From Pseudomonas sp. R84 (GTDB taxonomy: Bacteria; Pseudomonadota; Gammaproteobacteria; Pseudomonadales; Pseudomonadaceae), in the NCBI RefSeq assembly GCF_009834515.1, contig NZ_CP019426.1, forward strand, positions 6,031,501 through 6,095,500: DNA of 64,000 nucleotides, written 5' to 3'. The position numbers and the translations under genes were made by a program. Numbering within the stretch: position 1 is the first letter of the stretch; the number at the start of each line of letters is the position of its first letter. This document shows positions 24,982-34,793 of the stretch, piece by piece. The notes beneath the pieces were generated by a model. That model was not told the origin of the DNA and ran no database searches. It saw only the letters and a list, made by a program, of their open reading frames with translations.

Positions 24982-26358
24982 TCAGCACTCAACCGCACTG
25001 ACCGCCAGGCCACCCCGCGAGGTCTCCTTATATTTGTCATGCATGTCAGCGCCGGTATCACGCATGGTGCGGATCACCCGGTCCAGCGAGATAAAGTGCT
25101 GACCATCGCCGCGCAACGCCATCTGCGCCGCGTTGATCGCCTTTACCGCGGCAATTGCATTGCGCTCGATGCACGGCACTTGCACGAGGCCACCGACCGG
25201 ATCGCAGGTCAGCCCGAGGTTATGTTCCAGGCCAATCTCCGCCGCGTTGCACAACTGCTCCGGTGTAGCGCCAAGAATCTCCGCCAGCCCCGCCGCCGCC
25301 ATTGCGCACGCTGAACCGACCTCACCCTGACAGCCAACCTCAGCGCCAGAGATCGAAGCATTCTTCTTGCACAGAATCCCCACCGCCGCCGCACCCAGGA
25401 AGTAGTCGACCACATTGGCGTCCGTCACCGCTTCGCTGAACTTCATAAAATAGTGCAGCACCGCCGGAATAATTCCCGCCGCGCCATTGGTCGGCGCCGT
25501 GACCATGCGCCCGCCAGCCGCGTTTTCTTCATTAACCGCGAGGGCGAACAGGTTGACCCACTCCATGGCGCTGAGCGTCGAGCCGATCACATTGGGCTTA
25601 CCCAGTTCCTGCAGGCTGCGATGCAACTTCGCCGCACGCCGGCGCACATTCAAACCGCCGGGCAGGATGCCTTCGTGCTTGAGCCCCTGCTCGACGCAAT
25701 CCTGCATCGCCCGCCACAGCTTCATCAGACCGGTGCGAATCTCTTCTTCACTGCGCCAGACCTTTTCGTTGGCCATCATCAGTTCGGCAACGCGCAGGTT
25801 ATTGTTCTTGCACAGCTCCAGCAGCTCGACCGCACTGGAAAAGTCATAAGGCAATTCAGTGCGATCCAGATCGACCACGCCGCTGGACGCCTGCGCTTGA
25901 TCGACGACAAAGCCGCCCCCCACCGAGTAGTAAGTGTCGCGGTGCAGTTCGCCGTGATCGCCCTCGGCAACAAGGGTCATGGCATTGGGATGGAACGGCA
26001 GGTTCTCATCGATCAGACGCATGTCCCGAGCCCAGACAAACGGCACCGATAAACGACCATCCAGGAAAAGCGTGTGGGTTTCGCGCAGCGCCTGAATGCG
26101 CGGGCCGATTTGCGACGGGTCGATTGCGTCCGGCCACTCGCCCATCAGCCCCATGATCACCGCGTTGTCGCTGCCGTGACCAATGCCCGTGGCTGACAGC
26201 GATCCGAACAGTTGCACTTCTATACGGCGCACCTGTTCCAACTGGTGCTTGTCGCGCAGCGACTCGACGAACAACGCCGCGGCGCGCATCGGCCCGACGG
26301 TGTGGGAACTGGACGGGCCGATGCCGATTTTGAACAGGTCGAAAACGCTGATAGCCAT
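24982..26358 (-). CDS. sdaB: L-serine dehydratase (ammonia-lyase)
   Basis: A 458-residue single-chain [4Fe-4S] L-serine dehydratase that deaminates serine to pyruvate. Landmarks are the N-terminal [19 protein letters not shown], the central [20 protein letters not shown] segment (APTNGAAGI) and the cluster cysteines in [19 protein letters not shown] and [12 protein letters not shown]. The ATG at 26358 follows AGGAG; the longer in-frame extension upstream is not coding. It lies next to cbcXWV and gbdR and completes the path glycine betaine to glycine to serine to pyruvate. Confidence 0.94.
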   Translation of the reverse strand: MAISVFDLFKIGIGPSSSHTVGPMRAAALFVESLRDKHQLEQVRRIEVQLFGSLSATGIGHGSDNAVIMGLMGEWPDAIDPSQIGPRIQALRETHTLFLDGRLSVPFVWARDMRLIDENLPFHPNAMTLVAEGDHGELHRDTYYSVGGGFVVDQAQASSGVVDLDRTELPYDFSSAVELLELCKNNNLRVAELMMANEKVWRSEEEIRTGLMKLWRAMQDCVEQGLKHEGILPGGLNVRRRAAKLHRSLQELGKPNVIGSTLSAMEWVNLFALAVNEENAAGGRMVTAPTNGAAGIIPAVLHYFMKFSEAVTDANVVDYFLGAAAVGILCKKNASISGAEVGCQGEVGSACAMAAAGLAEILGATPEQLCNAAEIGLEHNLGLTCDPVGGLVQVPCIERNAIAAVKAINAAQMALRGDGQHFISLDRVIRTMRDTGADMHDKYKETSRGGLAVSAVEC

Positions 26359-26795
26359 TGCTGCAGAGCTCCTGAGGATACCGGTCCGGGACGCAAAAGC
26401 GCCCGCTGGCGGAGCTGCTACGCTCAAGCTGCGTTCCGCCGGAATGCCCGCATCATCAGGCTTTTGTCGGGACGCACGGCGTCTGACACCGACGCACTCA
26501 TGTCCACCAGCGCCGCGCCGTTTTCGCCCCGGTTTTTCGACGTTTTTGTGCGGTTCAGATGGCCATTCGGGGCAGAAAAAAGCTGTAAACGACGTCACTG
26601 ACACTGGATGCGACCATCCCTGTACTGGATACGACCCCCCCTGTAGGCGTCAGATTTTCACTGGTACATGATCGTTATGACTCGATTGCAAGGCGCCGTG
26701 ACAGAGCTGTCTCCAGAACGCCATCCAACCGCAACCTATAAGTGCGGTGGTCCACAGTCGGAACACTGCCAAAAAAAACACCAAGGAGTCCATCC
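26359..26795. other. sdaB-cbcX divergent intergenic region
   Basis: This 437-bp gap separates sdaB (minus) from cbcX (plus). Apart from the tandem 21-bp direct repeat at 26603-26644, described separately, I see no gene, hairpin or REP element in it. Confidence 0.6.
26603..26644. promoter_or_regulatory. Tandem 21-bp direct repeat, candidate GbdR site in front of cbcX
   Basis: The 21-bp stretches 26603-26623 and 26624-26644 are adjacent and match at 18 positions (ACTGGATGCGACC... and ACTGGATACGACC...). The two-helical-turn period fits binding of an AraC-type regulator on one face of the DNA. The site lies about 150 bp before the cbcX start. GbdR control of cbcXWV is known in P. aeruginosa; the site itself is inference. 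Confidence 0.6.
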
Positions 26796-27740
26796 ATGAA
26801 AGGTTCCCCATCGTTGTTGTTGGCCGCCATGCTGAGTCTGCCGTTACTGGCGCAAGCTGCAGAACCGGCGCAGTGCAGTACCGTTAACTTCTCTGATGTC
26901 GGCTGGACCGACATCACCGCCACCACCGCCACCACCTCCGTAGTCCTCAACGCCCTCGGCTACAAGACCAAGACCACCATGATCTCCGTGCCCGTGACCT
27001 ACAAGTCGCTGGCCGACGGCAAGAACATGGATGTGTTCCTCGGCAACTGGATGCCGACCATGGAAAACGACATCAAGGCTTACCGCGATGCCGGCACTGT
27101 GGAAACCGTGCGCACCAATCTCAAGGGCGCCAAGTACACCCTCGCCGTGCCGCAAGCCCTGTATGACAAAGGTCTGCATGACTTCGCCGACATCGCCAAA
27201 TTCAAGAAAGAACTCGACGGCAAAATCTACGGCATCGAGCCTGGCAACGACGGTAACCGTCTGATCCAGAGCATGATCGACAAAGACGCCTTCGGCCTGA
27301 AGACCGCGGGTTTCAAAGTCGTCGAATCCTCCGAAGCGGGCATGCTCTCGCAGGTTGACCGCGCGCAAAAACGCGACACCGCCGTGGTCTTCCTCGGCTG
27401 GGCGCCGCACCCGATGAACAAGCGCTTCAAGATTCAATACCTGACCGGTGGCGATGATTTCTTCGGCCCCGATTTCGGTGCGGCGACCGTGGCAACCAAC
27501 ACCCGCAAGGGTTACGCCGCGGAATGCAGCAACGTCGGTCAGTTGCTGAAGAACCTGGAGTTCACCGTCGACATGGAAAGCGAACTGATGGGCAACATCC
27601 TCGACGACAAGATGAAGCCTGACGCGGCCGCCAAGGCCTGGCTGAAAAAGAATCCACAAGTGCTCGATACCTGGCTCGCTGGCGTGACCACCATTGACGG
27701 TAAACCTGGCCTGGAGGCCGTGAAAGCCAAGCTTCAGTAA
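26796..27740 (+). CDS. cbcX: Choline/betaine-binding periplasmic protein of the Cbc transporter
   Basis: A 314-residue ABC substrate-binding protein. It has a signal peptide (MKGSPSLLLAAMLSLPLLAQ, cleavage after AQAA), then [51 protein letters not shown] and [14 protein letters not shown]. The ATG at 26796 follows CCAAGGAG. It is first in the cbcXWV operon and paralogous to CaiX. It should bind choline (ChoX-like) and hand it to CbcW/CbcV. Confidence 0.93.
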   Translation: MKGSPSLLLAAMLSLPLLAQAAEPAQCSTVNFSDVGWTDITATTATTSVVLNALGYKTKTTMISVPVTYKSLADGKNMDVFLGNWMPTMENDIKAYRDAGTVETVRTNLKGAKYTLAVPQALYDKGLHDFADIAKFKKELDGKIYGIEPGNDGNRLIQSMIDKDAFGLKTAGFKVVESSEAGMLSQVDRAQKRDTAVVFLGWAPHPMNKRFKIQYLTGGDDFFGPDFGAATVATNTRKGYAAECSNVGQLLKNLEFTVDMESELMGNILDDKMKPDAAAKAWLKKNPQVLDTWLAGVTTIDGKPGLEAVKAKLQ

Positions 27741-27806
27741 TCGCTTATGCCGGGTGGGCTCGCCCACCCGGGCTGTTTATTTCCTTGCATGCGGACGTTC
27801 ACTACC

Positions 27807-28652
27807 ATGCTGATTGATCAGAAAATACCTTTAGGCCAGTACATCGCGGGCTTCGTTGAATGGTTGACGCAACACGGCGCCAACACCTTCGACGCAATCG
27901 CCGTGACCCTGGAAACGATGATCCACGGCGTGACGTTTGCGCTGACCTGGTTCAACCCACTGGTCTTGATTGGCCTGATCGCCCTGCTCGCGCACCTGAT
28001 CCAGCGCAAATGGGGATTGACCGCTTTCGTGATCGCCTCCTTCCTGCTGATCCTCAATCTGGGGTACTGGCAGGAAACCATGGAAACCCTCGCCCAGGTC
28101 ATGTTCGCGACCCTGGTCTGCGTGGTCATCGGCGTGCCGCTGGGCATCGTCGCTGCGCACAAACCGATGTTCTACACTGTCATGCGTCCGGTACTCGATC
28201 TGATGCAGACCGTACCGACCTTCGTTTACCTCATTCCTACCCTGACCCTCTTCGGGCTGGGTGTGGTCCCGGGCCTGATCTCTACGGTGGTGTTCGCCAT
28301 CGCTGCGCCGATCCGCCTGACCTACCTGGGCATCCGCGATGTCCCGCAAGAACTGATGGACGCCGGCAAAGCCTTCGGCTGCTCGCGTCGCCAATTGCTC
28401 TCACGGATCGAACTGCCTCACGCCATGCCGAGCATCGCAGCCGGCATCACCCAGTGCATCATGCTGTCGCTGTCGATGGTGGTGATCGCCGCACTGGTGG
28501 GCGCCGACGGACTCGGCAAACCGGTGGTCAACGCACTGAACACTGCTGATATCGCTCTGGGCTTCGAAGCGGGCCTGGCGATCGTACTGCTGGCGATCAT
28601 GCTCGACCGTATCTGCAAACAACCCGACGCCAAAGTAGGGGGTGACGCATGA
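27807..28652 (+). CDS. cbcW: Choline/betaine/carnitine ABC transporter permease
   Basis: A 281-residue inner-membrane permease of the OpuAB/ProW family with about six hydrophobic helices. The EAA-type loop is visible around IRDVPQELMDAGKAFGCSRR (about residue 185). The ATG at 27807 was chosen as the family N-terminus (MLIDQKIPLGQYIAGF); the ribosome binding site is weak. The gene overlaps cbcV by four bases (ATGA), so translation is coupled. It probably serves CbcX and CaiX alike. Confidence 0.93.
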   Translation: MLIDQKIPLGQYIAGFVEWLTQHGANTFDAIAVTLETMIHGVTFALTWFNPLVLIGLIALLAHLIQRKWGLTAFVIASFLLILNLGYWQETMETLAQVMFATLVCVVIGVPLGIVAAHKPMFYTVMRPVLDLMQTVPTFVYLIPTLTLFGLGVVPGLISTVVFAIAAPIRLTYLGIRDVPQELMDAGKAFGCSRRQLLSRIELPHAMPSIAAGITQCIMLSLSMVVIAALVGADGLGKPVVNALNTADIALGFEAGLAIVLLAIMLDRICKQPDAKVGGDA

Positions 28653-29827
28653 GCATAATTCGCTTCGAAGACGTTGACGTAATCTTCTCCAAAGATCCGC
28701 GCGAGGCACTCAAGCTGCTCGATCAGGGCATGACCCGCAACGAGATCCTGAAGAAGACCGGACAGATCGTCGGTGTGGAAAAAGCCACGCTGGACATCAA
28801 CAAAGGCGAGATCTGCGTGCTGATGGGCCTGTCCGGTTCCGGCAAGTCGAGCCTGCTGCGCTGCATCAACGGACTCAACACCGTGAGCCGCGGCAAGTTG
28901 TTCGTCGAGCATGAAAACCGCCAGATCGACATCGCCTCCTGCACCCCGGCCGAGCTGAAAATGATGCGCACCAAACGCATCGCCATGGTGTTCCAGAAGT
29001 TCGCCCTGATGCCGTGGTTGACGGTGCGCGAGAACATCAGTTTCGGTCTGGAAATGCAGGGTCGCCCGGAGAAGGAGCGCAAGAAACTGGTCGACGAAAA
29101 ACTCGAACTGGTTGGCCTGACCCAATGGCGCAACAAGAAGCCTGACGAACTCTCCGGCGGCATGCAGCAGCGTGTCGGTCTGGCGCGGGCGCTGGCGATG
29201 GACGCCGACATTCTGCTGATGGACGAACCGTTCTCGGCGCTCGACCCGCTGATCCGTCAGGGTCTGCAGGATGAACTGCTGGAGCTGCAACGCAAGCTCA
29301 ACAAGACCATCGTGTTTGTGAGTCACGACCTTGATGAGGCGCTCAAATTGGGTAGCCGCATCGCGATCATGAAAGACGGCCGGATCATCCAGTACAGCGT
29401 GCCGGAAGAGATCGTGCTGAACCCGGCGGACGACTATGTGCGCACCTTCGTCGCACACACCAATCCGCTCAACGTGCTCTGCGGCCGCAGCCTGATGCGC
29501 ACACTGGACAAGTGCAAACGTATCAACGGTTCGGTGTGTCTCGATCCGGGCGGCGATTCGTGGCTGGACCTGGCCGAAGGCAACACCATCAAGGGCGCGC
29601 GGCAGAATGGTTCGGTGCTGAACCTGCAGAACTGGGCACCGGGACAAGCGGTGGAAGGGCTAGAGCGCAAGCCGACACTGGTGGACTCGAACATCGGTAT
29701 GCGCGATGCGCTGCAGATTCGTTATCAGACCGGCAACAAGCTGGTGCTGCACGATGACAATCATGTGGTGGGGATCCTGGGCGACAGCGAGCTGTATCAC
29801 GCGCTGTTGGGCAAGAACCTCGGTTAA
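28649..29827 (+). CDS. cbcV: Choline/betaine/carnitine ABC transporter ATP-binding protein
   Basis: A 392-residue ATPase of the OpuAA/ProV type. Walker A is GLSGSGKSS (about residue 60), the signature is LSGGMQQRVG, Walker B is ILLMDEPFSALDPL and the H-loop is FVSHDLDEAL. After the ATPase domain a C-terminal part of about 120 residues ends in ...HDDNHVVGILGD, a divergent CBS-like regulatory region. Its start overlaps cbcW by four bases. A strong terminator follows. Confidence 0.93.
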   Translation: MSIIRFEDVDVIFSKDPREALKLLDQGMTRNEILKKTGQIVGVEKATLDINKGEICVLMGLSGSGKSSLLRCINGLNTVSRGKLFVEHENRQIDIASCTPAELKMMRTKRIAMVFQKFALMPWLTVRENISFGLEMQGRPEKERKKLVDEKLELVGLTQWRNKKPDELSGGMQQRVGLARALAMDADILLMDEPFSALDPLIRQGLQDELLELQRKLNKTIVFVSHDLDEALKLGSRIAIMKDGRIIQYSVPEEIVLNPADDYVRTFVAHTNPLNVLCGRSLMRTLDKCKRINGSVCLDPGGDSWLDLAEGNTIKGARQNGSVLNLQNWAPGQAVEGLERKPTLVDSNIGMRDALQIRYQTGNKLVLHDDNHVVGILGDSELYHALLGKNLG

Positions 29828-29835
29828 GGCGGGAT

Positions 29836-29869
29836 AAAAAAAGGGATCGCGGTGAGCGATCCCTTTTTT
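29836..29869 (+). terminator. Rho-independent terminator of cbcXWV
   Basis: AAAAAAGGGATCGC, loop GGTGA, GCGATCCCTTTTTT: a 14-bp stem with a T-run, 9 bp after the cbcV stop. Confidence 0.92.
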
Positions 29870-29886
29870 ATTGGGTCAGGGAAAAG

Positions 29887-30059
29887 CCCCTCATCGGAAC
29901 GCCGCCCGCCTAGCCCTCTCCCGGAGGGAGAGGGGACTGACCGAGTTGTACTTTCGAGCTACACCGACCTGAGAAATCGAATCGAACTCAGGTCTTGAAA
30001 AGCCCCCGATCTGCTCCCTTTCCCCCTCTCCCTTGGGGAGAGGGTTGGGGTGAGGGGGC
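29887..30059. repeat. Paired inverted CCCTCA...CTCTCCC repeat
   Basis: The left element starts CCCCTCATCGGAACGCCGCC (29887) and the right one ends GAGAGGGTTGGGGTGAGGGG (30058). It lies between the convergent cbcV and betT genes. The left variant matches the single element at 7131. Confidence 0.85.
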
Positions 30060-30067
30060 TTTTGACT

Positions 30068-32065
30068 TTAGCTGTACACCCGGCCAAGGAGCTGCCGATG
30101 GCTTTCAAACTGATCGAGCACATCGCGTGTGATCTGATCCTGCGTGAAGCCCATCAGGTCGTAATCCTGGCTGCCGTTGTGCAGATAAACTTCAGCGCGG
30201 TAGTAACGCTGGCGCGCTTCATCGGACTGCGCCGATTCGGTCGGGGTCGCCAGATAGCCGTCAAGGCTCACTTCGTAAACGAAAGGGTTGCCCTCTTCCA
30301 TCTCGACGCGCACGCCCATGCAGCGTTTGGATTTACCCAACAGCGTCTGCACTTGCAGACCCTGCGCACGCATCTGCGCGGTGGCATCTTCCAGCGCCGG
30401 GCTGACTTGCTTGTCCATGAAGCGCTGCACTACCGATTGGCTCGGTTGCAGGTCCAGTTGCGTCAGACGCTCGCTGAAACCACGACGACCGCGCTCCGCC
30501 AGTTGCGCCTGCTCCTGTTCGATCTGCACGTCCTGGCGCATCGCCTTGTGCAGGCCGAACATGAAGAACACCAGCACCACCGAGAACGGCAGACCGGCCA
30601 GCACCACCATGGTTTGCATGGCTTCGAAGTTACCGGCAAACAGCAGACCGATGGTCACCAGGGTGATCACCACCGACCAGAAGATCCGCAGCCAGTGCGG
30701 CGCATCTTCGTCGACGTTGCCGCCCTTGCAGGACAGATTCGCCATCATCACCGCGCCGGAGTCGGCCGGGGTCAGGAACAGCACGAAGCCAACAAAGATC
30801 GACACACCGATGACGACTTTCGACGCCGGGTAGTGTTCAAGCAATTGATAGATCGCCATCGACGGCTGTTCCAGCGCCGTCTTGCCGAGCTCCACCGCGC
30901 CATGGTTCATCACCAGATCCAGTGCCGAGTTACCGAAGATCGACAGCCAGGCCAGTGTGAAGCCCAGCGGAATCAGCAGCACGCCAGCCACCAGCTCACG
31001 GACGGTACGACCACGGGAAATACGCGCGATGAACATGCCGACGAATGGCGCCCAGGAAATCCACCACGCCCAGTAGAACAGAGTCCACAGGCCCATCCAG
31101 CGCTCGGACTTGGCGTTGTCGCCTTCGTACACATAAAGGTCGAAGGTTTTCAGCACGATGCCATTGAGGTAGTCACCGATGTTTTGCACGAAGCCGTTGA
31201 GCAGGTGCAAGGTCGGGCCGAACAGCAGGACGAAAATCAGCAGGCCGCTGAACAGCACGATGTTCAGGTTGGACAGACGACGGATGCCGTTTTCCACGCC
31301 GGACACGGCAGCGATGGTCGCCACGGTACTCATCACGATGATCACGATCAGCAGATTGGTGTTGCTGTGTTCCATGCCGAACAGGTTTTCCAGACCCGAC
31401 GACACTTGCAGCGAACCAATCCCCAGGTTCGTCACCAGACCCAGCAGGGTCACGAACATGCCGAAGCCGTCCACCGCGTGACCGGCCGCGCCCTTGACCC
31501 AACGCTCGCCCACCAGCGGATACAGCGCCGAGCGCAACGCCAGCGGCTGGTTATGACGGTAAGCAAAATACGCCACGGCCAGACCGACCAGTGCATAGAT
31601 CGCCCAGCCATGCAGGCCCCAATGCAGGAAGGTCAGCTGTACCGCCTGACGCGCGGCCAGGTTGCTGGCCGAGGCGCCTTCCGGCGGATTGAAGTAGTGA
31701 TCCAGTGGCTCGGACGCGCCGAAGTACAGCAGCGAAATACCGATACCCGACGAGAACAGCATCCCCGCCCAGGCGCCGTAACTGAAATCCGGGGTGTCGT
31801 CCTTGCTGCCCAGTTTGAGTTTGCCGTAAGAGGAAAACGCCAGGCCCACCACAAACACCAGATAGGCGGCGATGACCACCATGTAGTACCAGCCGAAGCT
31901 GCGCGACAACCAGGCCTGAGCGATACCCAACAGTCTGCCGGCCTCTTGCGGGGCGATAATCAGAATGGCGGTCAACAACAGAATCAGCGCGGTAGAGGTG
32001 TAAAACACCCAACCGTTGACCGTCACCTTCTCGGGCGGGGTCTTTATAAGCGAGGCAGAACTCAT
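30068..32065 (-). CDS. betT: High-affinity choline transporter, BCCT family
   Basis: A 665-residue secondary transporter with about 12 membrane helices (residues 20-520) and a long hydrophilic C-terminal tail of some 150 residues, as in BetT proteins. The tail regulates activity by osmotic strength in P. syringae and E. coli. Landmarks are GIGISLLYFGASEPLDHY, LHWGLHGWAIYALVGLAVAY and FYWAWWISWAPFVGMFIARI, the quaternary-amine signature. The ATG at 32065 is the family start (MSSASLIKTPP). It is divergent from betIBA, sharing the 429-bp control region with the BetI operator. Confidence 0.94.
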   Translation of the reverse strand: MSSASLIKTPPEKVTVNGWVFYTSTALILLLTAILIIAPQEAGRLLGIAQAWLSRSFGWYYMVVIAAYLVFVVGLAFSSYGKLKLGSKDDTPDFSYGAWAGMLFSSGIGISLLYFGASEPLDHYFNPPEGASASNLAARQAVQLTFLHWGLHGWAIYALVGLAVAYFAYRHNQPLALRSALYPLVGERWVKGAAGHAVDGFGMFVTLLGLVTNLGIGSLQVSSGLENLFGMEHSNTNLLIVIIVMSTVATIAAVSGVENGIRRLSNLNIVLFSGLLIFVLLFGPTLHLLNGFVQNIGDYLNGIVLKTFDLYVYEGDNAKSERWMGLWTLFYWAWWISWAPFVGMFIARISRGRTVRELVAGVLLIPLGFTLAWLSIFGNSALDLVMNHGAVELGKTALEQPSMAIYQLLEHYPASKVVIGVSIFVGFVLFLTPADSGAVMMANLSCKGGNVDEDAPHWLRIFWSVVITLVTIGLLFAGNFEAMQTMVVLAGLPFSVVLVFFMFGLHKAMRQDVQIEQEQAQLAERGRRGFSERLTQLDLQPSQSVVQRFMDKQVSPALEDATAQMRAQGLQVQTLLGKSKRCMGVRVEMEEGNPFVYEVSLDGYLATPTESAQSDEARQRYYRAEVYLHNGSQDYDLMGFTQDQITRDVLDQFESHRQLLGRVYS

Positions 32066-32494
32066 GGCACAAATGCTCCAGGCAGTGCGAGAGAAGAACA
32101 CAAGGCAACACGGAACCCGACCAATCGGTTAGTTGGCAGCCGACCGGCGGGTGATATAAAGACACCCCGAAAAATGCCCGAACCTGCCGAAATGGCGCTG
32201 CGAATCGCTTTCGTGGCCGAAGGTGGACGGACGTTCATCCGAAACCTGGCCCTGAGCGTCTTGCCCTTTCAACACGTCCATCGAATCGCGAACCGCGCCA
32301 TGCCCCATAAAGGTTTCGAGCATTTTCGGATGTCGGTTTTATCGCCACTTACACGTAGGAAAAATCTGTAGGCAGCGACGATTTGTCGCAGATCTTATTC
32401 TTTGTTGATTGAACGTTCAATCAAAACAAAATAGACTGGCCGTCAATCCGATAGGCGTCATTCGTCGCTCGGAAGGCCTAAGGAGATGTGCAAG
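32066..32494. other. betT-betI divergent control region
   Basis: This 429-bp gap holds promoters for betT (leftward) and betIBA (rightward). Apart from the 20-bp BetI operator at 32405-32424 there is only a weak imperfect palindrome near 32118-32137 (CCAATCGGTTAGTTGG). No gene is credible. Confidence 0.6.
32405..32424. promoter_or_regulatory. BetI operator (20-bp perfect palindrome)
   Basis: TTGATTGAACGTTCAATCAA is perfectly symmetric and contains the ATTGAACGTTCAAT core known for BetI sites in other bacteria. It lies 71 bp before the betI start; BetI represses bet genes from such a site when choline is absent. Confidence 0.9.
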
Positions 32495-33088
32495 ATGCCC
32501 AAGGTCGGTATGCAACCCATCCGCCGCCAACAACTGATCGAAGCCACTTTGCAGGCGGTCGATCAGGTCGGAATGGGGGACGCCAGCATTGCGCTGATCG
32601 CCCGTTTGGCCGGTGTCTCGAATGGCATCATCAGTCATTACTTTCAGGACAAGAACGGCCTGATTGCCGCCACGATGCGGTATCTGATGACCGCCCTCAG
32701 CGAGAGCGTCACCGCGCGCCGGCAGGCGCTGGCAGATGACAGCCCACGGGCGCATCTGCAGGTGATCATCGAAGGCAACTTCGACGCCAGCCAGGTCAAT
32801 GGCCCGGCAATGAAAACCTGGCTGGCCTTCTGGGCCACCAGCATGCACCAGCCGTCTTTGCACAGGTTGCAGCGGATCAACGATCACCGTCTGTATTCCA
32901 ACCTGTGCTGTCAGTTCCGCCGTGTGTTGTCGCTCGAAGATGCGCGCAGCGCAGCGCGGGGGCTGGCAGCGTTGATTGACGGCTTGTGGTTGCGCGGCGC
33001 TTTGTCGGGAGACGCTTTCGACACGGCGCAGGCGCAACAGATCGCTTACGAATACATGGATTTCCAATTGGCCAAGAAGGTGAGCTAG
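32495..33088 (+). CDS. betI: TetR-family choline-responsive repressor BetI
   Basis: A 197-residue repressor with an N-terminal TetR helix-turn-helix ([20 protein letters not shown], about residues 28-47) and a C-terminal choline-binding domain ([20 protein letters not shown]). The ATG at 32495 follows AAGGAG with a good spacing; the ATG at 32486 is too close to that site. The length equals that of known BetI proteins. It is first in betI-betB-betA. Confidence 0.95.
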   Translation: MPKVGMQPIRRQQLIEATLQAVDQVGMGDASIALIARLAGVSNGIISHYFQDKNGLIAATMRYLMTALSESVTARRQALADDSPRAHLQVIIEGNFDASQVNGPAMKTWLAFWATSMHQPSLHRLQRINDHRLYSNLCCQFRRVLSLEDARSAARGLAALIDGLWLRGALSGDAFDTAQAQQIAYEYMDFQLAKKVS

Positions 33089-33176
33089 AGCACACAGAAA
33101 ACGCTCGGCCCCTGAACGCCACCGCAGCCTCACCGCGGTGGTCAACGCCAACCACCAATGCACTTGCGAGGACACT

Positions 33177-34649
33177 ATGGCCCGTTTCGAACTGCAAAAA
33201 CTTTACATCGATGGCGCGTACTCTGACGCCGGCAGCGATGCCACCTTCGAAGCCATCAACCCGGCTAACGGTGAAGTCCTCGCACTGGTGCAACGTGCGA
33301 CCAAGGAAGACGTCGAGCGCGCCGTGGTCAGCGCTGAAAAGGGCCAGAAAATCTGGGCCGCGATGACCGCCATGGAGCGCTCGCGCATCCTGCGTCGCGC
33401 CGTCGACATCCTGCGCGAGCGCAACGATGAACTGGCCGCGCTGGAAACCCTGGACACCGGTAAATCCTTCTCCGAAACCAAATACGTCGACATCGTTACC
33501 GGTGCTGACGTGCTGGAATATTACGCAGGCCTGGTGCCGGCCATCGAAGGCGAGCAGATCCCGCTGCGTGACACTTCTTTCGTCTACACCCGTCGCGAGC
33601 CGCTGGGCGTGGTTGCCGGCATCGGCGCGTGGAACTACCCGATCCAGATCGCCCTGTGGAAATCCGCTCCAGCCCTGGCTGCCGGTAACGCGATGATCTT
33701 CAAACCAAGCGAAGTCACCTCGCTGACCACCCTGAAACTGGCCGAGATCTACACCGAAGCCGGCGTTCCAAATGGCGTGTTCAACGTACTGACCGGCAGC
33801 GGCCGTGAAGTCGGCACCTGGCTGACCGAGCACCCGCGCATCGAAAAAATCTCCTTCACCGGCGGCACCGACACTGGCAAGAAGGTTATGGCCAGCGCTT
33901 CGGCTTCGTCGCTGAAAGACGTGACCATGGAACTGGGCGGCAAGTCCCCGCTGATCATCTGCGACGACGCCGATCTCGATCGCGCTGCCGACACCGCGAT
34001 GATGGCCAACTTCTACAGCTCCGGTCAGGTCTGCACCAACGGCACTCGCGTGTTTGTTCCGGCGCACCTGAAAGCCGCTTTCGAAGCCAAGATCGTTGAA
34101 CGCGTTGCACGCATCCGCATCGGCAACCCGGAAGACGAGAACACCAACTTCGGCCCGCTGGTCAGCTTCGCGCACATGGAAAGCGTGCTGGGCTACATCG
34201 CCAAGGGTAAAGAGCAAGGCGCCCGCGTGCTGTGCGGCGGCGACCGTCTGACCGACGGCGAATTCGCCAAAGGCGCATTCGTTGCTCCGACCGTGTTCAC
34301 CGATTGCACCGACGACATGACCATCGTTCGTGAAGAAATCTTTGGCCCAGTGATGGCGATCCTCTCCTACGAGACCGAAGAAGAAGTGATCCGCCGCGCC
34401 AACGACACCGACTTCGGCCTGGCCGCCGGTATCGTCACCAAAGACCTGAACCGCGCCCACCGCGTGATTCATCAACTGGAAGCCGGTATCTGCTGGATCA
34501 ACGCCTGGGGCGAGTCCGACGCAAAAATGCCGGTCGGCGGTTACAAGCAGTCGGGTGTTGGCCGTGAAAATGGCATCAGCTCTCTCAATAACTTCACGCG
34601 CATCAAGTCCGTGCAAGTCGAACTGGGTGAGTACGTTTCAGTTTTCTGA
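33177..34649 (+). CDS. betB: Betaine aldehyde dehydrogenase
   Basis: A 490-residue NAD(P)-dependent aldehyde dehydrogenase that oxidises betaine aldehyde to glycine betaine. The cofactor region is [12 protein letters not shown] (about 230), the catalytic glutamate is in MELGGKSP (about 252) and the nucleophile cysteine in GQVCTNGTR (about 286). The C-terminal [18 protein letters not shown] is typical of BetB. The ATG at 33177 follows GCGAGGA. The length matches P. aeruginosa BADH. Confidence 0.96.
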   Translation: MARFELQKLYIDGAYSDAGSDATFEAINPANGEVLALVQRATKEDVERAVVSAEKGQKIWAAMTAMERSRILRRAVDILRERNDELAALETLDTGKSFSETKYVDIVTGADVLEYYAGLVPAIEGEQIPLRDTSFVYTRREPLGVVAGIGAWNYPIQIALWKSAPALAAGNAMIFKPSEVTSLTTLKLAEIYTEAGVPNGVFNVLTGSGREVGTWLTEHPRIEKISFTGGTDTGKKVMASASASSLKDVTMELGGKSPLIICDDADLDRAADTAMMANFYSSGQVCTNGTRVFVPAHLKAAFEAKIVERVARIRIGNPEDENTNFGPLVSFAHMESVLGYIAKGKEQGARVLCGGDRLTDGEFAKGAFVAPTVFTDCTDDMTIVREEIFGPVMAILSYETEEEVIRRANDTDFGLAAGIVTKDLNRAHRVIHQLEAGICWINAWGESDAKMPVGGYKQSGVGRENGISSLNNFTRIKSVQVELGEYVSVF

Positions 34650-34680
34650 TGAGCTGATCAGCTCCAAGCGGCAAGTTTCA

Positions 34681-34757
34681 AGCTGCAAGTAAAAGCAGTT
34701 TGGGTTTGCCGCCCTCCCCGATTTCGAAGCCACAGCTCGCCGCTTTTACTTGCAGCT
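34681..34757. repeat. Inverted repeat of the AGCTGCAAGTAAAAGC family
   Basis: AGCTGCAAGTAAAAGC (34681-34696) and GCTTTTACTTGCAGCT (34742-34757) are 16-bp perfect inverted copies; similarity extends outward (CAAGTTTCA and TGTGACTTG). It sits between betB and betA, within 40 bp of the betA start. A relative lies at 11168-11250. Confidence 0.8.
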
Positions 34758-34793
34758 AGAAGCTTGTGACTTGTAGCTCCCTCAGGAGAACTT

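Noticed and set aside
30050..32371. Plus-strand open frame of 773 codons opposite betT
   Set aside because: It is the antisense of a confident BCCT transporter; its composition (long runs of Gln/His/Arg) is the usual product of reading GC-rich genes backwards.
32877..34616. Minus-strand 579-codon frame opposite betB
   Set aside because: Shadow of betB; no ribosome binding site and no recognisable domain.
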